DNA of 64,000 nucleotides from Phorcus lineatus (Eukaryota; Mollusca; Gastropoda; Trochida; Trochidae). Of the stretch, positions 26,701 to 43,540 are shown piece by piece. Location of the stretch: positions 39,728,520 through 39,792,519 of the forward strand of contig OV121089.1 in assembly GCA_921293015.1 (NCBI GenBank), given 5' to 3'. The notes under the pieces are model-generated. The model was not told the DNA's origin and made no database searches. It saw nothing but the letters and a program-made list of their open reading frames with translations. The translations under genes were made by a program, and so were the position numbers. Within the stretch, counting starts at the first letter, position 1, and each line of letters starts with the position of its first letter.

Positions 26701-28605
26701 CAGCTTCAGGTGATGTTGATATCATGTTGTGATTGAAGGATGTGGTGAATTTTTTTTATATTTGCTTGGAGATCCGTGGACTCTGTGACATTCTGTGAGT
26801 TTTTATAAATTGTTGTTGGGTTAATATTGATGTTAATTGAGAGGATTCGGTTGATATTGTTTTATTGTCTTTAATTGATTCATTTGGGGAGGTTGTAGTA
26901 TTTATGTGGTCATGGGATTGATATGATAAATGTTTATTAGAGCTTTTTTGTACCAAAATAGCAAATTGAATTTTTTATCTGTGAACACAGTTTATAGACA
27001 AATAACATACATTTATGATAAGTATATATGATTAACATGTTATCACGTCATGCAATTTCTTTAATTCTATAACAAAATAGATGTAATCAAAATGACATCT
27101 CTGTCATGATCAACCAGGGTTGAAGATTAATTAACACATGTGGTAGCATGCAGTGCTAGAGGGTTATATTTTTAGCCGTAAAAAAATGCTTTCTCATAAC
27201 ATCTGCTTATTCTTTGGAAATTGAAATGTCCAGTACACACAGAAGAGTTTCCCCTATTGTAATCATTCACAATTATGGCTAGTAAAGAATAGAAACCATT
27301 CTTATGTTATGAGTCATAACTTCACAGTTGTTCATCAAATACCCACAGGCTTGCATTGTAAGGTTCATGATTTCTAGTATATGAATAAACAAAATCTCCC
27401 TGATTTTGAGAAAGAATCCATTGCAAGAATTTGAGGCATCAGCAACAGGATTGGATTCCTGAACACTTGATACAGCAGTAAGCCACAAGTGTTTTATCAT
27501 TCCTAATATCATGATCAACAAATCAATAGTTTTGACACTCCTAGCCCAGCAGGACCTAGTGTCAATGTTATCAATCTTCTATCTACCTGTCACCAGACTG
27601 CCAGACAAACATCAGATTACCTGACGGGACATGTCACTGATGCATGTTAACCATATGTTGCCTCAACAGCCATTTGTACACATTACAGATCTGATACTAT
27701 AAGTTACCATGTGTCCGCAAGTTTCTTATGGAGATTTACCATGTGTTGGAGTTAAGTGTCAAAGAGAATGAAGTTCCAGTTTGATATTTAACTCGGACAC
27801 ATCATTAATCTCCATATCAAATTGCTGACTCATGGTCACATATTTATCACTATGAGTACCTCAATTTTATGCTTTAAAAGATAATCTTTTAATTATGAAT
27901 TAACTGATATAATTTTTACATCACCATTTAAAGTACAGAAAGTATAGTCTAGGATCGTTCAGGGGTACTAGATGGAATATTTGGATTAACGAAAATAAAT
28001 CAAAATAATGGTTTTGATTCTTTGGTCATGTGACCGCGTGTATTCACCAATCTAAATCGTCAGTTTACAGGAATCAATATTTTATATCTTTGATATTGAG
28101 AATGATTTGAGATTGAGATTGAGATGATCACTTTCTTGTTATAGCTTTATAGCATATTATTTCTAGCAATATTTTAAGACCTGTAGAGAAAGGGTTAAAA
28201 CATATTTAAAAGTTCTAACTATAAAAGTTTTATTTAGTTTAGATTTTTCAACATCTCTGGCCAACAATGTTTTGAGATAATTTCTATTCATATACATCTC
28301 TGCTATGTGCCACTCATACGCACAGTCATCCAGATTGCTCTAAACACTCTTTGAAGCTTTCTTTTTAAACATTCTCATTGTCCTGTTTTTAACACAGACC
28401 GCTTTTCTCCATATATCCACATAATCTAGCAACTCTTTTATACATATCTGAAGTGTTCCATTTATACACATACATAATCTAGGCTGAGCTGCTTCCACTC
28501 CCTGTGAGTGAGTTGATATTGTAGAGACTTGGGTCACAGCTTGCTTCTATAGCTGCATCAGCTGCTCTATCGTGTGTCACACTCACGCAGAAATACCAGG
28601 AAATA

Positions 28606-28613
28606 GGGCGGGG
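28606..28613 (+). promoter_or_regulatory. GC box upstream of candidate first exon
   Basis: GGGCGGGG, an Sp/KLF-type GC box, lies 72 bp before the ATG at 28686. The surrounding segment (about 28490-28680) is clearly less AT-rich than its neighbours. It is consistent with an internal promoter for the candidate exon at 28686. A single box is weak evidence. Confidence 0.3.
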
Positions 28614-28685
28614 TAGCCGACACAGAACAATTCCAGCTTGTCCTGGAGAATGTGAAGTCGTGCAAGTGTTTACCATTCTAACAGC

Positions 28686-28709
28686 ATGTCTGCCAGAAAG
28701 ACCGCTCGT
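28686..28709 (+). CDS. Candidate alternative first coding exon of cytospin (MSARKTAR)
   Basis: The ATG at 28686 (context AGCATGT) opens eight codons, MSARKTAR, ending at a good donor CGT/GTAAGT in phase 0. Joined to the large exon it would read MSARKTAR-VLHTSR-MKKQ, adding a short basic N-terminus. That suits the basic, Ser/Thr-rich start of cytospins better than the hydrophobic alternative at 23677. A GC box and a GC-richer segment precede it. Seen: ATG, donor and phase. Inferred: promoter and use. It is short enough to arise by chance. Confidence 0.4.
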
Positions 28710-31599
28710 GTAAGTGTTATAAGTCATGATTCTCTTGATAGTGTTGGGATGTAAAGGTTTGGATGATGGTAGCGGGATGTATATTTGCTAAGAGGTTGCT
28801 GATCTTTGAGAATGTCCCTTCGAATGATTTCACGATCTTGAAACTTGGTATCCCATATAGTTTTATGAAGTTGGATGGTTCACATATGTATAGAAGTGAG
28901 CAAAACCACCACAGAAGATGGTCAACTGAAATAACATTGAAAGAGGAAGATTGTATTTTGGTCAGGTTTCACTTGTCTGTGTGTGTTTTCCTTTCCAATT
29001 TTGTCATGATGTTTTGATATGAGCCATAATGCAATAGAATTAGTTTGCCCTTGTTGATATAGATGTTCCAAGTCAAAGTGATTTGTCTCAAAGGGACAGT
29101 TCATGATGTTAAATTGATATGGAAAGTCTCATTAGTTGTAAAGTAGGATGGTATTAGATCAAATATATTGATAGGATATATTGCATTATTGCATTCAAGG
29201 AAAGAAATTGTACATAATTATGAATTCCACGAATGCATGTCTGTTGTGCATAGCATAAATTGATTCTGTAAGTGATGCAGACATTTCAAATTGTCAACAG
29301 ACAATCATTCACTGCCCGGTGTATTTATTTTGCAACCTGTTGCCAATATTTTGTTTGATATTGTGTCTTCCATTGAATTTGTTGCTTATTGTGAATTCAC
29401 ATATTCTGATGTGATACACTGGGAAGTGTGTATGCTTCTGGGTTAGATTAAGGTGTCATACAAAGATGTCACTTCCTTCCTTTTCACTTATCAGTGTATA
29501 GTAGATTTCCTGCTGAGTGAAAGAGAAGCTTGTTGCTATAATAGAAATGAAGGCGTGTATGATGTTGGCCATATTTGAGTAATTTTTAGAATCTTTCACT
29601 CTGAAAGTATGGTTATAGCTCTTTGATCTTTTTGGTGTTGATGCTTTGAATGTTGATACCATAGCATTTTAGAGTGTGATTTTAATAATTACTTAAATCA
29701 TTTCAGATAGAAAAGGTTCTTTTCAAAATGTCATCCTGTTCATCCATAATCTTCTGACGCTGAAGAGTATCTGACACTGATTAATCATTTATAATTGAAA
29801 AAATAAGAAGCCTAGCAATTTAACATTCACAGGAGAGACAGAATGTCATGTCAAATAGCTCCTGATTTTGAAGCCACTAAGTGGAATTTTTCAGCACTGA
29901 TAGAGGCTAAGTGTCCACTTACTTATCTGAATGGTTGTAATGAGAGAGCAGAACAGCCTCATTATACAAGTCATCATGCTGCTAGTGTTGCCTGTTTCCT
30001 GTGTGGCTGCACAGCTTCAGGCTGCTGACATTTGGACAGAGATCACGGAGGCTGCTTTACGTGCACAGAAGGCTTAGTTACTGCAATTAGAATGACAAAT
30101 ATCATAGGTCTGATGTATGTCTACATACTTAAACCATTTAGCCTGGCTTACCAAAATTAGTCAGGATCAGCTTTGAGTGAGCTTTGTTAACCCTTGTCAG
30201 GCTCTTCTAAGAATTTCTTTTAAGTTATAGGAACAATATTTTTGCATGACAGATCCATGTGTCTATCATTTGAATTTTAAGAAGGAGTGATGGATGGGTC
30301 TTTTACTCATATTGTGTTGAGTTAGGGTTATTCTGGAATAACTACTTCTCTTCAACTTCGACCCTTTGGTTGCAAAAGTCTTTCATGAAAAATGACTCAA
30401 AAGATTATTCTGCTTTCCAACATTGTTTCAGTAAAATCAGAGGTGCAACGTATCCTCTTTCCACAATAAAGTATGGTTTTTGAATGCCATCATGAAACAG
30501 TAGCCCATGAAGTCAAGAGCAATAGTGTAGAGGGTTTTCAGTTCACTGCCAAATTGATTCATTTCATTTACGTTTATTTAGGTTGAAAAGTAACCATGAC
30601 AAATTAAAATCGTCATGCTAGAAAAGAAATAGAGTAGCATCAACCATCATGTGTTTTGCAAAAATGTACAGTTTTCCCTAAACTATTATTAACATCGAAC
30701 CCCTCGGCCTTTGACCCTGTGCTTTGAGTATAATAGTCCAAGTCAAAACTTTACTTTATTGCAAAAATTATGAAATGAGAGGTTAAGGCTAACCTATTTC
30801 TTCAATAAATGTTTACCCTCATGCTTGTGTTGTATGAAAAACATGACCTACCAATCACTGTAGACACATGTCAGTCCAGCTTCTAGCCATAAATGATTAG
30901 GAAGAGTTATAGATTGTTCATGAAGTCTTTCAGTGACACTGGGTATGTTTCATGATTTTTAAATTGGCTTAATAAGAACCAACATACCTTATCACCTGCG
31001 TTAAGTTTAAGTCTTTATCTCTAAAATGCCAAAAGTATTATATTTTCTTGTTTTCACCGATACTAGGAAAACGGCCATATGAATGATAAGCATTGGAGAT
31101 TATGTGTCCTTGTCACATGTTTATTAAATAAATGATCTACTTTACAATATCAAACACTGTTTGCTTTTGTGTCTACTGTAAATAACTTTCCGAAATTACG
31201 TTTGAATCATTGACGCGGGCCACTATTCTGTTTTTCGATCACGAATCACAACAATAACACATTTATTGTCAATATACAGAACTGATAAGCAGTAGGACGT
31301 TGATTTTTAGAAACAACTGCTATTTTTTGTAAAATAAGACCCTTTATGAAGTTTGACATATTTGACTCCAGCAATTAAACATACTCTTTTCCCCTTTAAT
31401 TTTTATTCTGCTGCTTCTAAATTATTCAAATTTAGACCTAGACCATTTCTATTTCACCATGACATATTTTCCCAATTATTTTGTGGTATAATTGATTACA
31501 CATGGAGAATTTAATCATCAGTTGCACAATATATTTAAGTTATATAAGTAATCTATACATAAACCTACGCTGATTGATTGATAATCATGACTTACGTAA

Positions 31600-31665
31600 T
31601 CAATTAATTAAACCATTAATCAGTTCCAATACTCAATTAATTAAACCATTAATCAGTTCCAATTC
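31600..31665. repeat. Two-copy 33-bp tandem repeat with TAATTA cores
   Basis: TCAATTAATTAAACCATTAA followed by TCAGTTCCAAT starts at 31600 and again at 31633 with almost no change. Each copy carries several TAAT/ATTA cores of the kind homeodomain proteins bind. GATTGATTGATAAT lies just upstream. Confidence 0.75.
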
Positions 31666-33317
31666 TCATTCTGAATGACATGATTAAGTGAAGTGTTTGT
31701 ATGAGGGTTGATATTTACTTAAAAGCTTATGCAAACACAGTGAGTACTGCAGTTGGGCCTACTCATTTCTCCTTATCATGCAAGTCATTTCAGTTTGCAA
31801 ACTCGTTGTAATAAAAATATGTAAAAAACCTTGAGCACGCTTGTAAGATTCTGTTGACATTACCAAACATTCAAAGGGTAGAGAAATAAAGTGTATGTTA
31901 TCAATGTTGTTACGAGCTAGACATAACACAGACTTTTCAAAAAATTATGTAAATGGTTTGATATATTTTAAAGGAGTGATTTTGCCTCAAATTTGCTATG
32001 TGGACTTTTGGCCTTGAAATCATCTGAGTGTTGACTATTTAGAATGACATTGGAAAGGACAAAATATTTTGTATAAAATGAAAGGTGAAGAGAATTGTTA
32101 ACACTTAAAAGGCCTATTACAGTAGCACCGAACCATTCTTAGTGTGAATCATACAGGATTCCCCCACCATGTGTTCATGTATAGGGAATGATCCTGGATG
32201 AGGATGGGCATTTCAATAATATTCAAGTTTCTAAAGGTAGAGGAAAAAAAGATATTATACACAAATAACTCAATTTTATCTCATCGTTAAGAAAAATTTG
32301 ATATATTTCATGCTATGCAAAATAAAAGTGTTTATTCAAAAATATTCTTATTGAAATATTTTATATACAGGGCTCTTATCACTCCATTACTTTTCTATTC
32401 AAGCTTTTGTTCAAAATCCAAATGAAATGCTGGAATTCATCTTACTCCTTTCAGATATTCATGTTTGAAATCGAGGTCAGTTTGAATTTTAGAACAAGAT
32501 GTTGTTATGAATTTGGGTGTGGCAATGATCATTTGTACATTTATTTACCAATCCATTTCTGAAGAAAAAACATGCTTAATTCAACAGGTTTGGAATGTTA
32601 ACAATTTCTGTGTACTTGTTACTGCTGTTATGTAATGGAATGCCACCTTGAGTTCAGTTAGTATTGTACAAGTTTGTATTTATTCTCTGCATTGAAAAAT
32701 TATCAAAGGAGTCTTTACAACTAGGAGTCTTGATCAAACATGCAAGGCTATGCAATGCTAAATATCTGTGTGCATTACATATCCCTGATTATTAGAAAGT
32801 ACTATTAAACACTATTAAGATTTCATGGAAACGGCACTGTTAAAGAAATAAGATATATGAAGGTCAAAAAAGTTATTTCATGATGATTGTTAGATGTTTG
32901 AACAACCAGTCATATGCTTTCTGTAGATGATCTTTTGTAGTTTAAACCATTGTCTAAAATTCATGTTTTATGATTTCAATTACTTGATTCAAATTATTTT
33001 GGAACCACTCATTAAGTCAATAAGTTTTTCAAAATTCAAGTTTAACGCTGTTTTCCCTGATTTTTAAAAACTATTGATTTTTGAACATTTTCAAACATTG
33101 TTTTAATTTCAATGTAAATATCCGTTTTCTTAGCTTTGCCAGGCTGTTCTTAATTATGTTCATTTGAGGATTATCATGGAAACTTTTGTTAACCCTAACC
33201 CTAAGTTAGTGACTTTGGATTGTGGTTCGTGTAGATTAATTTCCTCAATGGTTGCATGATTCAGCAGGCTACATCTTGAGCTTCCCTTATGATGCAAAAT
33301 TCTCTTTGAATGCAAAT

Positions 33318-33600
33318 ACGGTCCTGATTGCAGTATGTGAATCAGTAACATTGCAAATATCTATGTCGATATTACAAATATGTGGATATTTGTGAACAAT
33401 TCGGTTACAAATTTGGAATCCTCAAACAATTTACCAGGAACTTTAGATCATTCAAATTAAACATGTGATCCAAAAATCTCTTCCAATACAATTGCAGTTC
33501 TGATTGCAGTTTGTGAGTAACAATTCAAATACCAACGAAGATATTACAAATATATAGATCATAAATTAGAAATCATCAAAACAATTTACCACTGAAACCT
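33318..33600. repeat. Diverged tandem duplication, period about 177 bp
   Basis: CCTGATTGCAGTATGTGA near 33323 recurs as TCTGATTGCAGTTTGTGA near 33499. Later blocks repeat in order in both units: GATATTACAAATATRTRGAT, then ATCMTCAAA and CAATTTACCA. It is an old duplication in the cytospin 5' intron. Confidence 0.65.
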
Positions 33601-34691
33601 TAAATTTTGGATAAAAATTGCAAGTGGAATTTAAATTTAAATCGAAAGAATAAAGACATTGCTAATGATAGAGTGTGTAAATAGCATAAGAAGGACATGC
33701 ATGCCTGTATAAGTAGTACCAGGCCGTGTCTGTTGTGTCGAGTGGTGTGGAAGTAATGACAGAGCAACACAGTGAGTCAGCTCCTGAGTATTTTCAAGTG
33801 ACATTACCCATATGTTCCCTGACTGACACTTTGTCACCTGTAACACAATTATACCTCATACATGAAATTACAGGTGTAGTGACTCATACAAACTATGTAT
33901 GTTAATTGCTTCTAATTTTGGTTTGTGATTTATGTGACGTTTTTATGAAATTACCTTGACATGGTTGACATCGTGTTGTTCCAGAAGAACCTGTAGGTTT
34001 GGGAGCTTGACTTGTGATACAGATAGTGTACAATCACTAGGCCAAATATTTGATTATTCAGACAATTAGAAAAATCAAACTTGATAATATGGTTGTTGAT
34101 AAAGGTTCAGATGAGTTGATTCATTGCAATTGAGAATTATTCTTTTATCAATGATCCAATCCAGTTGTGTCTCTTTCTGGAAATTAGATAGTCATTAGTA
34201 ATTTCCATGCACAATATATTCTAGTCAGCATAAGGATTGAAAGTGAATATCAATAAATTTTGCAATGCCCACGTCATTGCAGTCCCAAACTTTCTTATTC
34301 ACCAATCTAGCTATCGTAACCTGTTATCTTCAATAACCTTTGAATCAAGCACTGTCCCCTTCTTTTGCAAAATATCTTTTTGCAGGACCAATACCTCATA
34401 TCTCTCACTTATTTTACAGTCATCAAGTTATTTTATCAATTATGAACTTCTCCAAATCCCCTCTTAACTTCTTGTTTCAGATTATCTGATGTCTGATCTT
34501 ATCTCCTTAGTTTCAGTAACAAGGTCCTTGTAGTACAGATGAAACTGTCTCATGCTCTTTGCAGATCAAATTTCTCGTGACTATCTGCAGATCAAATTGC
34601 CTGATGTTTTTACAGATAATTCTTTTTTAATGTACTTCATTATTGTCCACTCACAATTTTCTTTGTTTTTCAGGTCCTCCACACGAGCAGA

Positions 34692-40299
<5,608 letters not shown>

Positions 40300-40745
40300 C
40301 ACATGTTCCTGACAGGCATCCAAGAGTGATCTCCCTTTATCCTGTGGTCCAAAAACAAAATTGTACATTTTAAGTTTTCTCTGTGAATTAAAGTGGTTTA
40401 CATGCTTTGAGAAAAGTATTATCAGAAAATTACTTTTTAAAACAATGTTTTGTTTCTGACATGTTAACCCTGTGACTTTATGCATATTTTCTGATGTGAA
40501 GCCTGAGAAATCTAGGGTTTCCATTAGATTTACTTCATAAATTGTTTCAAAATTCAAATTTAAGATATTGTATGTCTTAAAAGTCTTTAAAATTCTTAAA
40601 ATGTATTTTAAATGTTACAGTATTATTCTATGAGATTTGTTTGAGAAAAATGTTCAGTTTTAATTGATTATTTTAACTGTGTGAGAGAATCTTTCTTATT
40701 GTGGGAAAAAACAGCAAAACAATAAATCCAGCTTTTCAGCTTGAT
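40300..40745 (+). other. Proximal 3' UTR of the cytospin gene
   Basis: The sequence after the TAG at 40299 is AT-rich and non-coding. The first plausible poly(A) signal is at 40721, so a short 3' UTR would end near 40745. A longer UTR using a later signal (for example AATAAA at 41828) cannot be excluded. Confidence 0.5.
40721..40726 (+). promoter_or_regulatory. Poly(A) signal AATAAA of cytospin
   Basis: This is the first AATAAA downstream of the stop codon, 422 bases after it, and is followed by a T-rich stretch. AATAAA is frequent by chance in DNA this AT-rich, so its use is inferred. Confidence 0.4.
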
Positions 40746-42508
40746 AATTCCACATATTAACAGGAACTATTCTACTCTGCTTGCATGTATTTGTATTTAT
40801 AGTGTTTATACATTACTGACAGTGCTAACAGAGATTTCCCTCAACATTTTGTATAGATAACAAAATCTTCCTACATGTAAACCACATGTATTGGTGTTGT
40901 CTACATAATGCTCTGTACTATACTATACTCTTCACTTTAACTCTTGACATGGAAAGTCTTAATTAAATTTCATTTGAATTGTGATTTTAGGCTTTATTAT
41001 GATAAATTATATAAAACATAGGTGTTGTATTCAACTTTACTGTTATAGATTTGGTCGGCTTTTTTTATTTCAAAGTATTTATTTTATCATTAAATAATTT
41101 CAATTTATTTAGGTTTGCATTGTTCAAATTAAAAATGATAAAAAATATTGTTAATCTTCTTGACATTTTGTAAAGATTGTTGACAAATTGGACATTGAAA
41201 TATCAAATACAACAGACTTTTGAGTCATAGATTGAGCAAGGAGGTCAATTCGGTTATTATTTAACAGTTATTGATAATTCATCACTTGTGTTCAAAGTAT
41301 GCAAATGAAGCGACATACCAGCATATCAGGTTTAATGTGTGGAAAACATGCTTTTGGGACCAAAACAATGTTGATACCAGCTTCCAGTGTGGGGTCAGTG
41401 CATGGTTGACAAATTGCCATCATGATTAGGGTCAATATATATTGGTAAATAGTTAGATTGTCACAGCTCAGTACCAAGTATTAGTGACGTGTACAGTGGA
41501 GTAACCAGTGCAATATCACATGAGTATTCTTCTCCTGCTACAGTTCCAGCACACAGTATCAAATGTCTATATTATGAGATTGCATAACATGCTTTATCAA
41601 CTGTCAGCAGCATTGTATAGCATAGTTATAACTAGAGTACCTGTCTTAAATTCTGTTCAGATTATTGCATATATGGCCTCAGCCCTTATTGATGTGCCAC
41701 TAATGGACGAAATATCACCTTAGGAGTGCTAAACAGTAACTCGCTCATCATGATAGACTTCTTACAATGTCAACTCCCGAGGGCTCACAGAGCTCAAAAT
41801 GTTACTTGGGACAATTGAAAATTACAAAATAAATCATGTAACACTTCTTTAGAACATGTCCTTATATAAATCCTTCTGATGAAATATTAAATCAGAGCAG
41901 CAGTTAATACTGTCTTCAGTATCTGTGGGTGAAGTTGTGGGAAACTCAATTCAGTACATAAAGTCTCAGTCCAGTTTGTTGATTGAAATCCATTATGACA
42001 CTCATGGACATGTTGCTCAATTGCCATCCCTAGACACACAAATGTATTCAAATGTTTGGTAAGCTAACTTGTTATCAGTGCCTATCTCTCAATCTGCTGC
42101 TTAGGGAGAAATAGTCAACTGAATTGGTTTTAAAATATTTACACTTCACTGACATTCAATCTTTGGACCCTAATTTCTTAACGTCATGACTATCTTGATT
42201 TGTGAGTGTTCATTTGATTTGATCTAGGATCAATTATTGTTGCATTCCTATCATATATTTATGTATGCAAAGTTAATTATTATTATACTAATTCTAATAT
42301 GACTTCACAAAGTATACATTGTTTGTTTATATACAACATGAAATAAGTCTGTATTGTTACTTTGCCATACTGTGTAATTGTCATAAAATATTCTGTTGTT
42401 TATAGAAACTCATTGTGTATTGATGATTGTATATTACAAGCTGCATCACAGTGGTATAGTTGGATAATTATTGTGATAATGAAAGTTGTTAGGACAAATT
42501 TGATCCTA

Positions 42509-42608
42509 AATAGAGGAAGGAGCCGCCATCAACCCAGGCAGTTATCCGTAAAAAAGCCAGAAAAATGATGTTACATGTTTCGGAGTCGGTTGACTCCTTC
42601 ATCAGACG
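42509..42608 (-). mobile_element. 100-bp insertion flanked by an 11-bp target-site duplication
   Basis: ATTTGATCCTA occurs at 42498-42508 and again at 42609-42619, directly flanking 100 bp. At one end (- strand) is a hammerhead-like hairpin (see 42578-42605). It resembles the short termini of Penelope-like retroelements, many of which carry hammerhead motifs. No ORF is present, so this would be a very short non-autonomous or solo-terminus insertion. The direct repeats are seen; the class is inferred. Confidence 0.55.
42578..42605 (-). ncRNA. Hammerhead-ribozyme-like core motif
   Basis: On the - strand, CTGATGA (42605-42599), one A, GGAGTC, loop AACC, GACTCC and GAAA (42581-42578) follow one another. 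This is the conserved hammerhead order of core, stem II and core, with a perfect 6-bp stem II. Against activity, there is an extra A between CTGATGA and stem II. Stem III could only be a 2-bp hairpin with GTA as the cleavage triplet, and the flanks give no convincing stem I. I regard it as a degenerate or Penelope-type motif rather than a proven ribozyme. Confidence 0.35.
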
Positions 42609-43390
42609 ATTTGATCCTAGCATACATGATAATTCTCATCAAGTTAACTGCATCAAACACAGCATAAACACTTTTGTCCTAAAGATTAATCATTTTAAAT
42701 ATTTAATGAGGAAAGAGACATTTTAGAATTATGTTTTGTTATAACTAAATTCTTAATGATTATCAGCGATAATTAAAATATGAATGTAACATCTTGGTAT
42801 TCTATGAAAAATACAGAATCTTCCAAACTATGGCCAAGTGATAGGGGCTGAATATAAATAAGACGTAATTCTAGCAGCACACTGAACATAATATAACTTC
42901 AGTGAGCTTCATGAAGGCTTCCTAGTTCACTGAATTTCAGTTACTGTCAAAGCAGGAGGTTGTGTAATCTGTAATGGTGCTGTAGTTGAGATTGTAGTAC
43001 TTTTAAATTGGCATGCTTCTTTTGTTACAATCATTTTAGAATATGCAAGTCAGTTTGTTTTTTTATCAAAGGAATGAACAAATCACATCCATAGGCTTCC
43101 ATTAAAGATGTGGTTGTAAGAATTGCATGTGGAAAACAAAAGGTGGAGTAAGGCAGGTTTCTATCAGCTTATGGTCAGCCATCTTGCTTCTTTGCATTAG
43201 TGTGGAAAAAAACTCTTTAGTTTTGCTTATTTGTACAACGTAAAAAGAAACGTGTTGATAGAACAGTTGATATTGCTAGTACTGAATCAGCAATGCCTGG
43301 TCATGCCATAGTAAATCTTTAGAGACTTGTATAGAGCTGATGAATGGCTTCACTTCAAAATGTTGATTATGTTGAATGAATGCATGCTCT

Positions 43391-43540
43391 AGCACTAGAG
43401 TTGATGAAGAATGATGAAGGCAATTTTTATGTACACAACTTTGTGATCACATGCTTGAAAATGACGTCAGTATCTATGTCGAAACGTCGCCTCCCCAGAA
43501 TAGAGAAGTTGTATATCAATAAAAATTGCCTTCATCATTC
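43391..43540 (+). mobile_element. 150-bp foldback insertion with 10-bp target-site duplication
   Basis: TGCATGCTCT occurs at 43381-43390 and exactly again at 43541-43550. Within are long inverted arms: AGAATGATGAAGGCAATTTT starting at 43408 is repeated inverted, ending at 43541. Between them lies TGACGTCA followed by ATGTCGAAACGTCG, a GAAAC-containing motif of the type found in Penelope-like element termini. An ORF of 76 codons through it is a by-product. Confidence 0.65.

Larger units (their letters stand above)
7513..34673 (+). other. Long 5' intron region of the cytospin gene
   Basis: About 27 kb lies between the donor at 7513 and the acceptor at 34673 (TTTGTTTTTCAG), immediately before the large coding exon. 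ORFs in it are short, AT-rich and unlike known families. It contains repeats that are listed separately and at least two candidate alternative first exons (23677-23733 and 28686-28709). Long first introns with internal promoters are common in cytoskeletal genes. That this one is spliced as a single intron in any transcript is inferred. Confidence 0.5.

Noticed and set aside
26756..26956. 66-codon - strand ORF rich in Ser and Thr
   Set aside because: Low-complexity AT-rich sequence without conserved motif or splice signals.
28090..28125. GAGATT short repeat
   Set aside because: Only a few imperfect units. Ordinary simple sequence.
33190..33206. Two CCCTAA units resembling telomeric repeat
   Set aside because: Only two units. 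Too short to mean an internal telomeric tract.
34237..34467. 76-codon ORF just upstream of the large cytospin exon
   Set aside because: No donor or phase linking it to the exon, and no recognisable family.
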